NCBI GenBank assembly: GCA_018971305.1
Contig: JAGXBC010000001.1
Span: forward strand, 124,001-188,000
Source: Patescibacteria group bacterium
Lineage (GTDB): Bacteria > Patescibacteria > Paceibacteria > UBA6257 > 2-01-FULL-56-20
Length of the DNA stretch: 64,000 nt
Reading direction: 5' to 3'
This document shows positions 25,486 to 34,014 of the stretch, piece after piece (positions within the stretch are counted from its first letter, which is position 1; every line of letters starts with the position of its first letter). A program made the translations under genes and the position numbers. Below the pieces are notes generated by a model, which worked only from the letters and a program-made list of their open reading frames with translations, had not been told where the DNA came from and did not search any database.

Positions 25486-25995
25486 TTAGGTGCTAAAAAC
25501 AGTTTTCGTCTGCGAAATGAGATCTTGACTCAAGATGAGATACCAAGCTCGCATCCTCTTTTGCCACTTCCGAAATTTCAGGAATTGATCCCATGTAATC
25601 TCGATGACTTTCTTGGGTTGGTAGGTCTTATCGATCAAGACAACGATAACGTATTCAAATTTTTTCTCAGGCTGCTGTTCGTCTTGATCCCCGCAACCAT
25701 AGAACACACCCGTGACATTCCCTGGTTCAGAGATCGTCTTAACGCTGTAGCGCTCTCCCTTTCTGCTCAACGCATCCACGTTTTGCGTTCCTTCAGGAGC
25801 CGCCTGGAGTTTCGGCAAACTCGGCACTTCATTGTAAATTTTTATTGCCAAAAATTCTCCTCGCTCGCCGACGATGTTCCGCGTTCTCACTAATCCGCGC
25901 TCTTTCAATTTAAGTCCTATATAGGGATAGATGGTCCACATCTCCTCATCGGATAGATTATTAATCTCCCTTTCGAGATCTTCAATTTTAGGCAT
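25486..25995 (-). CDS. Putative restriction endonuclease partner of the C5-methyltransferase
   Basis: 169 aa from the ATG at 25995, overlapping the end of the methyltransferase gene by eight bases; the frame runs further upstream but inside that gene. The centre contains VGERGEFLAIKIYNEVPSL, then NVDALSRKGERYSVKTISEPG. The Asp-x(10)-S-V-K arrangement resembles the core of type II enzymes where Asp and Lys of the PD-(D/E)XK motif coordinate metal (here S replaces the usual acid). Aromatic-rich C-terminus. It is placed where the REase of a type II system would be. The fold is inferred, not proven. Confidence 0.5.
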   Translation of the reverse strand: MPKIEDLEREINNLSDEEMWTIYPYIGLKLKERGLVRTRNIVGERGEFLAIKIYNEVPSLPKLQAAPEGTQNVDALSRKGERYSVKTISEPGNVTGVFYGCGDQDEQQPEKKFEYVIVVLIDKTYQPKKVIEITWDQFLKFRKWQKRMRAWYLILSQDLISQTKTVFST

Positions 25996-27217
25996 TGGAT
26001 TGTCGTTTCCGCTTCGCGGCCAAAACGCGTTCTCCGAAATGTTCTGCAAAGACTTTTGCCAATAAAGGCGGCACCGCGTTCCCAACGTGTTTTTGTTGCG
26101 TATCCATCTTTCCGTAAAAAACGAAGTCATCGTCGAATGATTGAAAGCGAGCCGCTTCTCTCACTGTGATAGCGCGATTGCTTTCGTAATGCAGGAAGCG
26201 GCCGGATCCCGGATTCAGAAAGTGAGCGGTGATAGTTTGGGCTATACCGTCGCGATGCAAACGGCCATAAGCTTGACTGAAATATTCCTGATCTCGCTTT
26301 CGATCAAAGCGGCTATTCTTGGGTAAATCTTTATTACTCGACCCCTCTTCGATTTTGTTGATTTTTATCAAGAAGTCTTCTCCGTGGGATCGTGCCACGT
26401 GGTTACAAAGAATCTTTGCTCGTTGCCTGCGGGATGCTTGGTAATCCGTAAATGGGGCGGCGGCATACCCGGTCGCTTCTTGGCCAGCCTCAATACGCGG
26501 TAAGTCGCCGATGGCATCCTCCACAGAAATATACGGCGTTAAAATAGTTCCGAAATCATCCAAGGCAACTTCTTCCAAAATGTCCTTCGCAAAAGGCAAT
26601 TTCTTATATCGTAACGGAGGAAAGTCGAGCGGTACGTCGGCAGCATACTTATTTTGAACCGCTGCTATGAGTAAGCGCTTTCTGAGCTGTGGAACTCCGT
26701 AATCATGCGCGATGACCACCTGCATATTTGAGCTATAGCCCATTTTTTCAAGCTCCTCTCGGATCTCGACGATAAATTTGCCCTTTGCGTATGATGCTGC
26801 ATTTGGGACGTTTTCGATAAGGACGAAGATGGGTTTCAGCAATCCGACAAAGCGCAAGAATTCTTTCATCAACCTATTGCGCGGATCGTTGATAATGCGG
26901 TCGGATCTATTGGCGGTGAGCGCGGAGAATCCTTGGCATGGCGGTCCACCAACTAGGAAATCGAGTTCTGCCCCGCCGTTTAGCAGAGCGTTCTTGCGCA
27001 ATGTTTTCTCATCAAGTTTTCCGATATCGGCCCAGAGGTAAGGCACTGATGGCCTATTTCTCTTGAAGGTAGTGATTGCGTCAGCATCATGATCGACCAA
27101 TAAGACTGGTTGGAGTCCCCAATCTTTCGGTAAAAGCGCTTTGCAAAATCCTTCCGTTATACCTCCGACGCCAGCGAATAGGTCTATGAACGTAAGGGTA
27201 TGCGCTTCTCTTTTCAT
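25988..27217 (-). CDS. dcm: DNA (cytosine-5)-methyltransferase
   Basis: 409 aa. Motif I FIDLFAGVGGI (10-20), motif IV GGPPCQGFS with the catalytic Cys94, motif VI IENVP, motif VIII QLRKRLLIAA, a variable target-recognition region, and motifs IX-X (TVREAARFQSFDDDF...KHVGNAVPP). It transfers a methyl group from SAM to cytosine C5 in a specific site. The start overlaps the MORC-like gene's stop (ATGA). It is the modification subunit of the operon. Confidence 0.95.
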   Translation of the reverse strand: MKREAHTLTFIDLFAGVGGITEGFCKALLPKDWGLQPVLLVDHDADAITTFKRNRPSVPYLWADIGKLDEKTLRKNALLNGGAELDFLVGGPPCQGFSALTANRSDRIINDPRNRLMKEFLRFVGLLKPIFVLIENVPNAASYAKGKFIVEIREELEKMGYSSNMQVVIAHDYGVPQLRKRLLIAAVQNKYAADVPLDFPPLRYKKLPFAKDILEEVALDDFGTILTPYISVEDAIGDLPRIEAGQEATGYAAAPFTDYQASRRQRAKILCNHVARSHGEDFLIKINKIEEGSSNKDLPKNSRFDRKRDQEYFSQAYGRLHRDGIAQTITAHFLNPGSGRFLHYESNRAITVREAARFQSFDDDFVFYGKMDTQQKHVGNAVPPLLAKVFAEHFGERVLAAKRKRQSNA

Positions 27218-29103
27218 AGTTGATTGTTTGGTTCTATTACTTCGTTACTTTTAGATGCCGCCGCAGCTTTCGCGGTTATTTTTCCGTTAGAGACAAATTT
27301 TTCATGGAAAAGAAATGGCTCGAGTTCCTTCGTCGCAGAGTCATGCAATCGCTTGGAAACCTCGTCGAATTTATTGTCGATCTCGTCGGCGGTTAATTGG
27401 GTTCCCCGTTTTTCCATCTCGTGCACGGTTTGCTTCAAAATGATGTCCACGTATCTTTGAAACATATACTCGCGCCACCGAACATGTTCCGTCCCGTAAT
27501 CCTCGCGGATTTTATGCGCGAGCGGGGCCTGAGTATTAATCCAATACACATTGTGTTCGTAGTCGGCACGGCGCTGATAAACAAGAGGGTGGCGTGCGTC
27601 GCAGTTTACCGTATTGCCCGGACTAAGCGGATCATCGTCAGAGTTAGAAAGGAGAACAAGCGGAAATTTATGGCCTTTGCTTTTTTGATCTCCAGAACCA
27701 CTTCCTTCGGTCGTCGATCCGCCATCGCCCTCAGTCTCTCCCTTGCCCATCCCCGCTCCTTGTCCTTCTCGCAGTCCGCCCGCATCTCCTGGGTTTGTGC
27801 CCGCAAAGATTTCTCCATAAACTTGCGACATAAAACCATTTTTCCATCGGTTCAGAAAATCGTTAAATATCGAGGTGTTCTTAAGATCAATCTGTTGCTG
27901 CTCGAGCTTGGTCCGCTCAACCATTTTATCGGTTAGATCGTTTATTCGTTCGCAAATCCACCAAAGTAGAGCGTCTGTAAGTTCGGTTTTGGCGAGATGT
28001 TCTCGGTCATTCAGCACCAGGTCATTATCAGGGTCCTCTAGAATGGGACACTCACACTCGCCGTATACAAATTCGGTCATTTCGGAGTTCCGCAAAGCCC
28101 CTCCCAGCTCGCTGATCTTATATGACGCGATAATGCCAATATCTTTGCTTTTAAAGTTGATGCAATTGAGCGCGGCGCGATCCCCGTATCGGTTAAAAGG
28201 TTCCTCTGAGGTGAAGAGGGTCAATCCTCCCTTCGGAAATTTTTCGTTAGCTAATGCCACATATTCCTTGCCATACGGCAATTGCTCTGGAATTTCAAAG
28301 GTTACGGGATCTTCGAATCCAAACTTCGGCTTTATAACCTCCGGCTCGAGACGCATGAGATCGCCATTGTCCAGCACACCGTACACCAATTTCGTTTGCA
28401 CGATATTTCGCGCCTGAGGATGAACCCGCAAGCGGTACAGTAAGTTGTTATATTTTCTCATCCCGACATTTTCCGGCTTGGTGCCACTAATCACAGTGAA
28501 GCGGATGTCCTTAAGACGGAATCGTTCCTGAAGCGCGTCCGTTTCGGGGAGTTTCAAAAGCTGGGGGATCAAATCAGCGATGCCAGCTATCTTGAATGCT
28601 TCTTCCGGTTTTACTTTTTTATCTTCAAATCCATTTAAGAAGCCATAGTCTTTGTCCTCGTCGAATCCAAAGATGTTCAGATGACCATTGCGATACGTGA
28701 TGAATCGGCTCGTCTGAAACATCTGGCGCATATAGAATTTTCCGCCGTTTCCATGTCCGCCGTACGTTTTCAACTCTTTCAGCCCCTGCTTTGCAGCCAT
28801 GCGATCGAACCAGCGAGCGAAATTATCGTTGATGACCTTGTGTGTTGTTCCTGAAAAATCTATACATTCGAAACGAATTGGGTCTGTTTTGGTCTTGCTT
28901 CGGAACCGAACCACAATGACTTGCTCGGAATCTGGAATGTGAATTTTCTGCGCGGCCCCGTCCCTTAAGTAAGCGTCAACAGAGTTTTTGAGCCATTCCG
29001 CGAGCCCCTTTACATGATCGAATCTGAAGCTCTTGCCAAACATGTCAAGCGCGCTCTTCGCGTCTATGACGGCTTCGATCTTATTGATCTTGGGATTTTT
29101 CAT
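27214..29103 (-). CDS. GHKL ATPase, MORC/MutL-like, restriction-associated (paraMORC type)
   Basis: 629 aa from the ATG at 29103, directly after the upstream stop. The Bergerat ATP-binding fold is evident: AEWLKNSVDAY (N box, Asn40), CIDFSGT (Asp82, G1) and GGHGNGGK (115-122, G2). A second part follows (about 200-430), then a Gly/Ser-rich linker (about 460-500) and a helical C-terminal region. GHKL proteins of this kind linked to C5-methyltransferases, Vsr and nucleases are known as prokaryotic MORC relatives in predicted restriction systems. They are thought to loop or remodel DNA in an ATP-dependent way. Full set of ATP-binding residues present. Confidence 0.8.
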   Translation of the reverse strand: MKNPKINKIEAVIDAKSALDMFGKSFRFDHVKGLAEWLKNSVDAYLRDGAAQKIHIPDSEQVIVVRFRSKTKTDPIRFECIDFSGTTHKVINDNFARWFDRMAAKQGLKELKTYGGHGNGGKFYMRQMFQTSRFITYRNGHLNIFGFDEDKDYGFLNGFEDKKVKPEEAFKIAGIADLIPQLLKLPETDALQERFRLKDIRFTVISGTKPENVGMRKYNNLLYRLRVHPQARNIVQTKLVYGVLDNGDLMRLEPEVIKPKFGFEDPVTFEIPEQLPYGKEYVALANEKFPKGGLTLFTSEEPFNRYGDRAALNCINFKSKDIGIIASYKISELGGALRNSEMTEFVYGECECPILEDPDNDLVLNDREHLAKTELTDALLWWICERINDLTDKMVERTKLEQQQIDLKNTSIFNDFLNRWKNGFMSQVYGEIFAGTNPGDAGGLREGQGAGMGKGETEGDGGSTTEGSGSGDQKSKGHKFPLVLLSNSDDDPLSPGNTVNCDARHPLVYQRRADYEHNVYWINTQAPLAHKIREDYGTEHVRWREYMFQRYVDIILKQTVHEMEKRGTQLTADEIDNKFDEVSKRLHDSATKELEPFLFHEKFVSNGKITAKAAAASKSNEVIEPNNQL

Positions 29104-29104
29104 G

Positions 29105-29707
29105 TTATTTTTGGGGGATGATAGTTTTAAATTTTTCATCAGTAAGTAAATATTTATTAAGATCATTCAAGATTTTAAACCGAGGATTGCCCGAAAAGAT
29201 GCGTCGAGCGTTTTCGATCGCGGAGCTGATGACCGCAATACGACCCAAAAATTCGTTTTTGCCAGTTCGAACCGTCACGCTGTAAAACGCGTAGATGTCG
29301 CTATCCAAAATTTTCTCCTTTTCGCCGCCTTCATAAAGCTTGAAGGCGTCTGATTGAAATAATTTATCGGCTTCTGCCTGCTCGTCTCTGCCGAGCCGCT
29401 CTGTTCGAGTTTTCTCCACCTGGTCGCCGCTAATTTTTGAGACGAGAGGCCCAATGTAAGCAAGGCCATGTTCAGTAAGCGAAAAGAATTTATTTGCCGT
29501 TCTAATAAAACCCTTGCTTTTCAAAGGTCCATAAAGTGGCTTATGAATATCCGAAGAATCGGGGTATTCGTAACCGCGCAGACTGAAATCCTCTGGAAAT
29601 TTTTTCCACACCGCGACAACGATGTCCTCGTATTTAAGGGGCTTCGTCGATCCCTGCGATAGGTCGTACATAGCAACTAGTATTTTGTCGCGAACTGATA
29701 ACGCCAT
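29105..29707 (-). CDS. Winged-helix-like protein of the restriction operon
   Basis: 200 aa. The N-terminal 90 residues resemble a winged-helix or HARE-type domain: a helix (VRDKILVAMYDLS), KYEDIVVAVWKKFPEDFSLRGYEYPDSSDI, and GFIRTANKFFSLTEHGLAYI as the wing. The C-terminal part is helical (about 120-200) with no known motif. It immediately precedes the GHKL ATPase (overlapping spacing) and could recognise DNA for it or regulate the operon. Product name is descriptive. Confidence 0.55.
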   Translation of the reverse strand: MALSVRDKILVAMYDLSQGSTKPLKYEDIVVAVWKKFPEDFSLRGYEYPDSSDIHKPLYGPLKSKGFIRTANKFFSLTEHGLAYIGPLVSKISGDQVEKTRTERLGRDEQAEADKLFQSDAFKLYEGGEKEKILDSDIYAFYSVTVRTGKNEFLGRIAVISSAIENARRIFSGNPRFKILNDLNKYLLTDEKFKTIIPQK

Positions 29708-29712
29708 TTGGG

Positions 29713-29943
29713 TTATAGTTTAAAGTCTTTGTTTTTAGGATAGTGAAATTTCGCTTTGACGTCTTTTACACGTCGATCGATTTCGGAAAATATTTTGTTG
29801 ATATCTTCTTCGGTGTATTCATATGCGCTGCGATTAGAACAGTTTCCAAGAACTTTCAACCGCCGGAGAATGGCGTTGGTTCTAAGAGTCGCAAGCCTTT
29901 TGAACCTTTCTCTCTTCGCTTCTTTCGGGAAATTTTTTTCCAT
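29713..29943 (-). CDS. Small conserved protein, first gene of the restriction operon
   Basis: 76 aa from the ATG at 29943 (the frame reaches 29958 only with TTG). Sequence is highly charged and helical: RFKRLATLRTNAILRRLKVLGNCSNRSAYEYTEED (longer motif at about residues 14-48; key residues RTN, LGNCSN, Y-x-YTEED), then a helix with FSEIDRRVKDVKAKF. I recognise this small family as one frequently placed beside restriction-modification genes, but its role is not known; a control or accessory function is possible. It starts the eight-gene operon, five bases upstream of the winged-helix gene. Confidence 0.55.
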   Translation of the reverse strand: MEKNFPKEAKRERFKRLATLRTNAILRRLKVLGNCSNRSAYEYTEEDINKIFSEIDRRVKDVKAKFHYPKNKDFKL

Positions 29944-30133
29944 ATATTCTATATACAATAGGATACCTTTATTTGCAAGGGCGACACATATGTACTTATA
30001 GTAATGCGCTATTTCAAAAAGTCAAGTTTGCGTTGGGGATAAACATCCCGATGCCGGATTCCATCGTCACATTGATTTTTCATAATAACTCATTTTCCGA
30101 GCACTTTCATAGATTGAATATTAGATCTCACAA

Positions 30134-30178
30134 CTTAAAACTCCTCTTCGCGAGGAGCTTTAAGTTTTTCTTTTTCTC
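30134..30178. terminator. Stem-loop terminator downstream of the DUF4352-like gene
   Basis: CTTAAA-ACTCCTC and GAGGAGCTTTAAG form a strong stem with a TTCG-type loop directly after the minus-strand gene ending at 30179. The long T-run is on the plus side, so it is more efficient for plus transcripts, but the minus side also has TTTT at the stem base. Confidence 0.55.
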
Positions 30179-30760
30179 TTACTGCAGCTGTATGTCCACC
30201 GGCTGCCCAAAGGAAAAGAGCGGCTGGTAATGGAGAATCATCTTCGCAGTGGCATTACTCGGCACCTCGAAGACCATATCTCCCGTGACGCTGCCGCCGG
30301 GGGCAAGTTCGCTGGCCGCCGAGTCAAGCTTGTTGAGCCCTATACCCGCCGTGATTGCTTCATCGTGCAGGGCACCGTTCGCATCCTGCAGCTTGAAACC
30401 CCACATGCCGGAGACGCTCAAATTGCCCGTTCCTTGATTCGTCATCGATACCGTGACGACCACGAAGACGTCGCTTGGGTTCTGCGGCGTGTCAAACTGG
30501 TTGGAACTGTGCCAGTTTTTGTTCACCTTCGTGACCGAGAGCACCGTATCGCCCTGCTTGATCTGGTCGCCGACGTTGAAAACCTGCGGCTGGTTACTTG
30601 GCGCTTGCGCTCCGGCGGTCGTATTTCCGTTTTCGCCGACCTTCTGCGGGGCACTATTACTCCCGCTCACTCCCGCGATGATAAGGATCACGATAACGAC
30701 CAAGCCCCAGAACCACCACTGCTTATAGAATTTCTTTTTTGGCTTTTCAGAGTTTTCCAT
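30179..30760 (-). CDS. Membrane-anchored DUF4352-like protein
   Basis: 193 aa from the ATG at 30760. Basic tail (MENSEKPKKKFYKQ), one membrane helix (about 17-34) and a Ser/Asn/Pro linker. The C-terminal domain starts NVGDQIKQGDTVLSVTKV and continues with DVFVVVTVSMTNQGTGNLSVS and GGSVTGDMVFEVPSNA, the pattern of DUF4352/TRF2-like immunoglobulin-fold domains of exported proteins. Located at the junction between the restriction operon and the phage-like island. The leader carries a copy of the AAAGGTCGAA motif. Confidence 0.7.
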   Translation of the reverse strand: MENSEKPKKKFYKQWWFWGLVVIVILIIAGVSGSNSAPQKVGENGNTTAGAQAPSNQPQVFNVGDQIKQGDTVLSVTKVNKNWHSSNQFDTPQNPSDVFVVVTVSMTNQGTGNLSVSGMWGFKLQDANGALHDEAITAGIGLNKLDSAASELAPGGSVTGDMVFEVPSNATAKMILHYQPLFSFGQPVDIQLQ

Positions 30761-30778
30761 AGTATTAGCTGTTTTTAT

Positions 30779-30788
30779 TTCGACCTTT
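30779..30788 (-). promoter_or_regulatory. AAAGGTCG-type leader motif, site 3
   Basis: Minus strand AAAGGTCGAA about 18 bases upstream of the ATG at 30760. No clear -10 was found close upstream. Confidence 0.35.
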
Positions 30789-30955
30789 CGGGATTTGCTA
30801 TTTTCTTCCCAAAACAATTGATGACGCCTGGGCGGCGGAAGTCCATAGCCTCAAAACCGCCGCGCTGGCTTCACGAATCGCGCCAGACTGACCACTCCAG
30901 CTTATCATAATATCTAAAATTTGGATATTGGTTTTCTGGATATAGCGTGAGAGGT

Positions 30956-31177
30956 ATGGTGAAATCAATCCAGACGAAGGAATATGCCCTGCTCGTGGAA
31001 CGACTGCGAAAGGCGAGGATAGGAGCCGGGCTTACCCAGGCGCAAATCGCCAAGAAGATCGGACGACCGCAGTCCCATATTTCGAATATTGAATCGGGGC
31101 AGCAACGGATTGACGTAGTCGAGTTGAAACGGTTCGCGGAGTTGTACGGGAAAAACATTAAATTCTTCATAAAGTAA
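30956..31177 (+). CDS. XRE-family helix-turn-helix regulator
   Basis: 73 aa from the ATG at 30956 (a GTG at 30947 is also in frame). RLRKARIGAGLTQAQIAKKIGRPQSHISNIESGQQRIDVVEL is a complete five-helix XRE/Cro-like domain (about 15-60; shown in part, recognition helix QSHISNIE). It would act as a repressor or R-M/phage control protein. It is the only plus-strand gene between 22.4 and 36 kb and is divergent from the DUF4352-like gene; a terminator follows. Confidence 0.88.
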   Translation: MVKSIQTKEYALLVERLRKARIGAGLTQAQIAKKIGRPQSHISNIESGQQRIDVVELKRFAELYGKNIKFFIK

Positions 31178-31193
31178 GCAAGGTGGTCTCCAA

Positions 31194-31227
31194 TGAAAAA
31201 AGAGCATCTCGTAGATGCTCTTTTTTC
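31194..31227. terminator. Bidirectional rho-independent terminator
   Basis: AAAAAAGAGCATCTC and GATGCTCTTTTTT form a stem with A- and T-runs on both sides. It ends the HTH gene (plus) and the 31246-31968 gene (minus), which converge here. Confidence 0.85.
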
Positions 31228-31245
31228 TACCGCTGCGGTTCCGTC

Positions 31246-31968
31246 CTATTTCGGCCGCGGTCCTTGCCACGATGGCCGATAACCATCTTTCGGCACCTCG
31301 AGGCGCGGAACGGGCGCAAAGACCTGCGGGGTCACTGTGATCGTACCGCTGTCGCTCGGCGGGTTCGTTGGGTTCGCCCTCGGCAGGAGATCGATTGGCT
31401 TAGTCGTGTCATTCGAACGTGGCGCAGGCGGCGCCGATTCGGTTGCCGGTAGCTCCTGCGATGACGTGCCCGAGGGATCGCTCTTTGCGCCGCCCGCGAT
31501 GATCCCGCGCAACGCCGCCGGAATCGGTTTCGCCTTCGGCGCCGGGATGCTGATCCTCGGCAATGCCGTGCCTGATGGCGATGACGATTCCTGCCTGCCC
31601 GCTTCCGCTTGGGCATCAGCGGGAGGCTTCGCGCCTTGGCCGGCACTTGCGCTTGCAGAGGCCGACTGCCGCAAGAGCAGCGGGTTCACTTCGTCCCGCA
31701 TCTCCCATGTCGGCATGCCAATGGCGAGGGCGATGTCGTTGTAGGGAATATCCACGGTAAAAGGGTCCGGAGCGATATCCGTCTTCGGGTCGGTGCTGAC
31801 CGCTTGGATGTCGAGGTGCCTCGTCGGCGGTTCTTGCGCCGTTGTTGTAACCTCCGGTTGCTCCGCTTCCGCTTCACTTGCGGCAACTGCCTGAGCTTTA
31901 CCGCCTATGAGCCATTCGCCGAACCGAACAAAGAAGCGTCCGGCCAAATTCAATATGTTGTTAAACAT
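31246..31968 (-). CDS. Pro/Ala/Ser-rich protein downstream of the terminase
   Basis: 240 aa. A short amphipathic N-terminus (MFNNILNLAGRFFVRFGEW) is followed by a low-complexity body rich in Ala, Pro, Ser and Glu (for example QSASASASAGQGAKPPADAQ) with one more ordered patch (FTVDIPYNDIALAIGMPTWEMRDEVNPLLL, about residues 72-101). Codon and base use is GC-rich like the terminase genes. It lies 14 bases after terL, where many phages place the portal gene, but nothing resembling a portal is visible. Unknown; probably part of the phage-derived unit. Confidence 0.5.
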   Translation of the reverse strand: MFNNILNLAGRFFVRFGEWLIGGKAQAVAASEAEAEQPEVTTTAQEPPTRHLDIQAVSTDPKTDIAPDPFTVDIPYNDIALAIGMPTWEMRDEVNPLLLRQSASASASAGQGAKPPADAQAEAGRQESSSPSGTALPRISIPAPKAKPIPAALRGIIAGGAKSDPSGTSSQELPATESAPPAPRSNDTTKPIDLLPRANPTNPPSDSGTITVTPQVFAPVPRLEVPKDGYRPSWQGPRPK

Positions 31969-31982
31969 GATTGAAAATATAA

Positions 31983-33605
31983 TTAGGTTTGGTCGACCTT
32001 TGGTTCCGGTAATGGTGGCGAAGAAGTGGGGCGCGAGCCAAAGCCTTGCGCGGAAGCATTGTCCAGGAGATCAATGGGATCAACGGAATAACTTTCGGCG
32101 GGCTTGGAGCTGCGGTTTTTGTCGCCGCAGACGGTTTCAATTTCGCCGGTATCCAGGTCAAGCGTCCACATGCCCGCGAATTGCACGTCCTGGCCGATCG
32201 TGGCGTGGGCGAGAATCGTAAACGCGTCCACTTGATCGTCGTAGCGTTCCACGCCGAATCCCACGAGCTGCTGCTCAAGGGTTTCCGTCCGCGGCTTTTG
32301 GGGAAAAAGAATCCTGCCGATGCGGATGAGGCCCGCCACCGTGGAAAGCCGGGCGCGTTTGTCGGTTGTGGCCGGGACCCCGATCACCGGGAGCCCCATG
32401 GCGGCGAGCCGCTCAATGAGCATCTGCTGGTACTGCACCTTCTCAATGCGCAGTTCAACAGCGCCGTAGAGCGCGGCGTATTTCTCATAGAGCGCCTTCA
32501 GGGCGTTCACGACGTCTTCGGAGTTCATGCGCCGGTTCACCGTCTCTATGATGTAGGCACGGAACGCGTCCCCGTGGCCCGCGAAAAGGCCCACCGCGAT
32601 CCCGGTATAGTCCGCGCTGCTTTTCGTGCTGATCGCGGGGTCGCAGGCGATCACCACTTTCAGGATCTCCTTCGCGGGAAGTTCGCTCCAACGCTGGAAC
32701 CAGTCCGGGAAGACGAGCCGGTCCTCGTTCGCAATAATGCGGAGACCGTACTCGCGTTCCCAGGTCGCCTCGTCGCCGATTTTCTTTTTGAACGCGTCAA
32801 GCGATTCCGCCGTGGGGAATTTTTCCGGCCACTGGCAGACGCCTTCGTCGTCCACGAGCGGAAAGCGGCGGAAGACGCCCCTGCGGTCGCCTTTCACAAT
32901 CTGTTCCTTGAGGCGGCCGAGGAGCGAATATTCATTCAGGAAATTCCCGAGGACGTACACCTTCGTTTCGGGCGTGCCGAGGGGAATGATCTCGGAGTTA
33001 AAGAATTCATACGTTTGATCGCGCGATTCCTTCACGCGGGTGTTCTGCAAATTTTCGAGGTCGTCACAGATAATCAGGTCTGGGCGGTAATGCCGGTAGC
33101 GCAGTCCGCGCACCGCCTGCTCCGAGGAGAGCGCGACGATCCGCGCGTCAAATTTCTTGAATGTCATCCCGAGCGCGGTGCGTTCGTCGCCGTCCATGTC
33201 GATCGGTCCGAAATCGTTGCGGAGCAGCGGCGATGCGAGCGCCATGCGGATGTTTGAGAAGTGCTGTTTTGACTGGTGCAGGGTTTCACTGATAATCGTG
33301 ATAAAGTGCGCCCGGCCGCTCAGAATTGACCACAGGGAGAGCGAGGTGTTGAAGATGGCGGACTTCCCGCTGTTGCGAAAACCCGCCACGATGCAGAGGT
33401 CGCTCGCATTCGCTTCCGTGAGCGCGAACATTTCCTTGTGGAATTGTCCCATCGGGTCCTTGAGGTAGTCCGCCAAATAGATGTTGAAGAAGAGCGGGTG
33501 CGACCACTGGCCGAGCTTGCGCCGCAAAAGGCGGCTCTTCCGAATGACATCAATGAAGAAATTGAACTTGTCTGCGTTGTTGCTGGGGGCTGGTAAAAGA
33601 TTCAT
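31983..33605 (-). CDS. Phage terminase large subunit (TerL)
   Basis: 540 aa. ATPase domain with Walker A GFRNSGKS (75-82), Walker B LIICDDLEN (near 187) and the coupling region GNFLNEYSLLG. The C-terminal RNase H-like nuclease domain has VVIACDPAIS...ADYTGI (first Asp near 327), RIEKVQYQQM and YDDQVDAFTIL (last acidic residues near 480). It packages DNA into phage heads. The gene is GC-rich, has a small-subunit candidate directly upstream and a Pro-rich gene downstream. Motifs look intact. Confidence 0.9.
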   Translation of the reverse strand: MNLLPAPSNNADKFNFFIDVIRKSRLLRRKLGQWSHPLFFNIYLADYLKDPMGQFHKEMFALTEANASDLCIVAGFRNSGKSAIFNTSLSLWSILSGRAHFITIISETLHQSKQHFSNIRMALASPLLRNDFGPIDMDGDERTALGMTFKKFDARIVALSSEQAVRGLRYRHYRPDLIICDDLENLQNTRVKESRDQTYEFFNSEIIPLGTPETKVYVLGNFLNEYSLLGRLKEQIVKGDRRGVFRRFPLVDDEGVCQWPEKFPTAESLDAFKKKIGDEATWEREYGLRIIANEDRLVFPDWFQRWSELPAKEILKVVIACDPAISTKSSADYTGIAVGLFAGHGDAFRAYIIETVNRRMNSEDVVNALKALYEKYAALYGAVELRIEKVQYQQMLIERLAAMGLPVIGVPATTDKRARLSTVAGLIRIGRILFPQKPRTETLEQQLVGFGVERYDDQVDAFTILAHATIGQDVQFAGMWTLDLDTGEIETVCGDKNRSSKPAESYSVDPIDLLDNASAQGFGSRPTSSPPLPEPKVDQT

Positions 33606-33609
33606 GTTT

Positions 33610-34014
33610 TTATTTTTGGATCATGAGGTTTATGTAATTTGCGGGGAATCCTGCTAAGCGGAGCGCTTCGCGAAGGAGTTCGACTTCTTCGGGAGTCAAC
33701 TCTTCGCGCAGATCAACGGTCCCTGAAAGCTCCAGCCGGTTGCGGTACTCGTCCTTGTTGTTCTTGAGCCAAAAAATGGCTGCATTCAGTTTCCCTTGTT
33801 TGATCGCCTGGATAATTTGACTCTCCGCCGCGTCGTTCACGAGGTTCTTGCCGTCGAGCTGCGCTTCGTCGGCCTCCTTCGCGAACGCGGGGTCCTCCTG
33901 CTTGCGGCGGTAGAACGTCCGCCTGCTGATGCCCGCCTTCGCGCACGCCGACTCTATGACCGGCGACCTCCGCAGCGCGTCGAGAATGATTTGTTTTTCT
34001 TCGTCGCGGGTCAT
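33610..34014 (-). CDS. Terminase small subunit-like / phage HTH protein
   Basis: 134 aa from the ATG at 34014, overlapping the upstream stop (TAATG). The N-terminal helix-turn-helix, ILDALRRSPVIESACAKAG followed by ISRRTFYRRKQEDPAFA, is typical of small terminase subunits and phBC6A51-type proteins. A helical middle and the C-terminal acidic stretch ELTPEEVELLREALRLAG follow. It would recognise the packaging site. It ends five bases before terL. Confidence 0.75.
   Translation of the reverse strand: MTRDEEKQIILDALRRSPVIESACAKAGISRRTFYRRKQEDPAFAKEADEAQLDGKNLVNDAAESQIIQAIKQGKLNAAIFWLKNNKDEYRNRLELSGTVDLREELTPEEVELLREALRLAGFPANYINLMIQK

Noticed and set aside
29970..30130. Search for a gene or RNA between the restriction operon and the DUF4352-like gene
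   Set aside because: Only short frames without start signals; nothing supportable apart from the terminator at 30134.
32046..33257. 403-codon plus-strand open frame
   Set aside because: It is antisense to the terminase large subunit, whose Walker and nuclease motifs are clear; long shadows are expected in GC-rich coding DNA.
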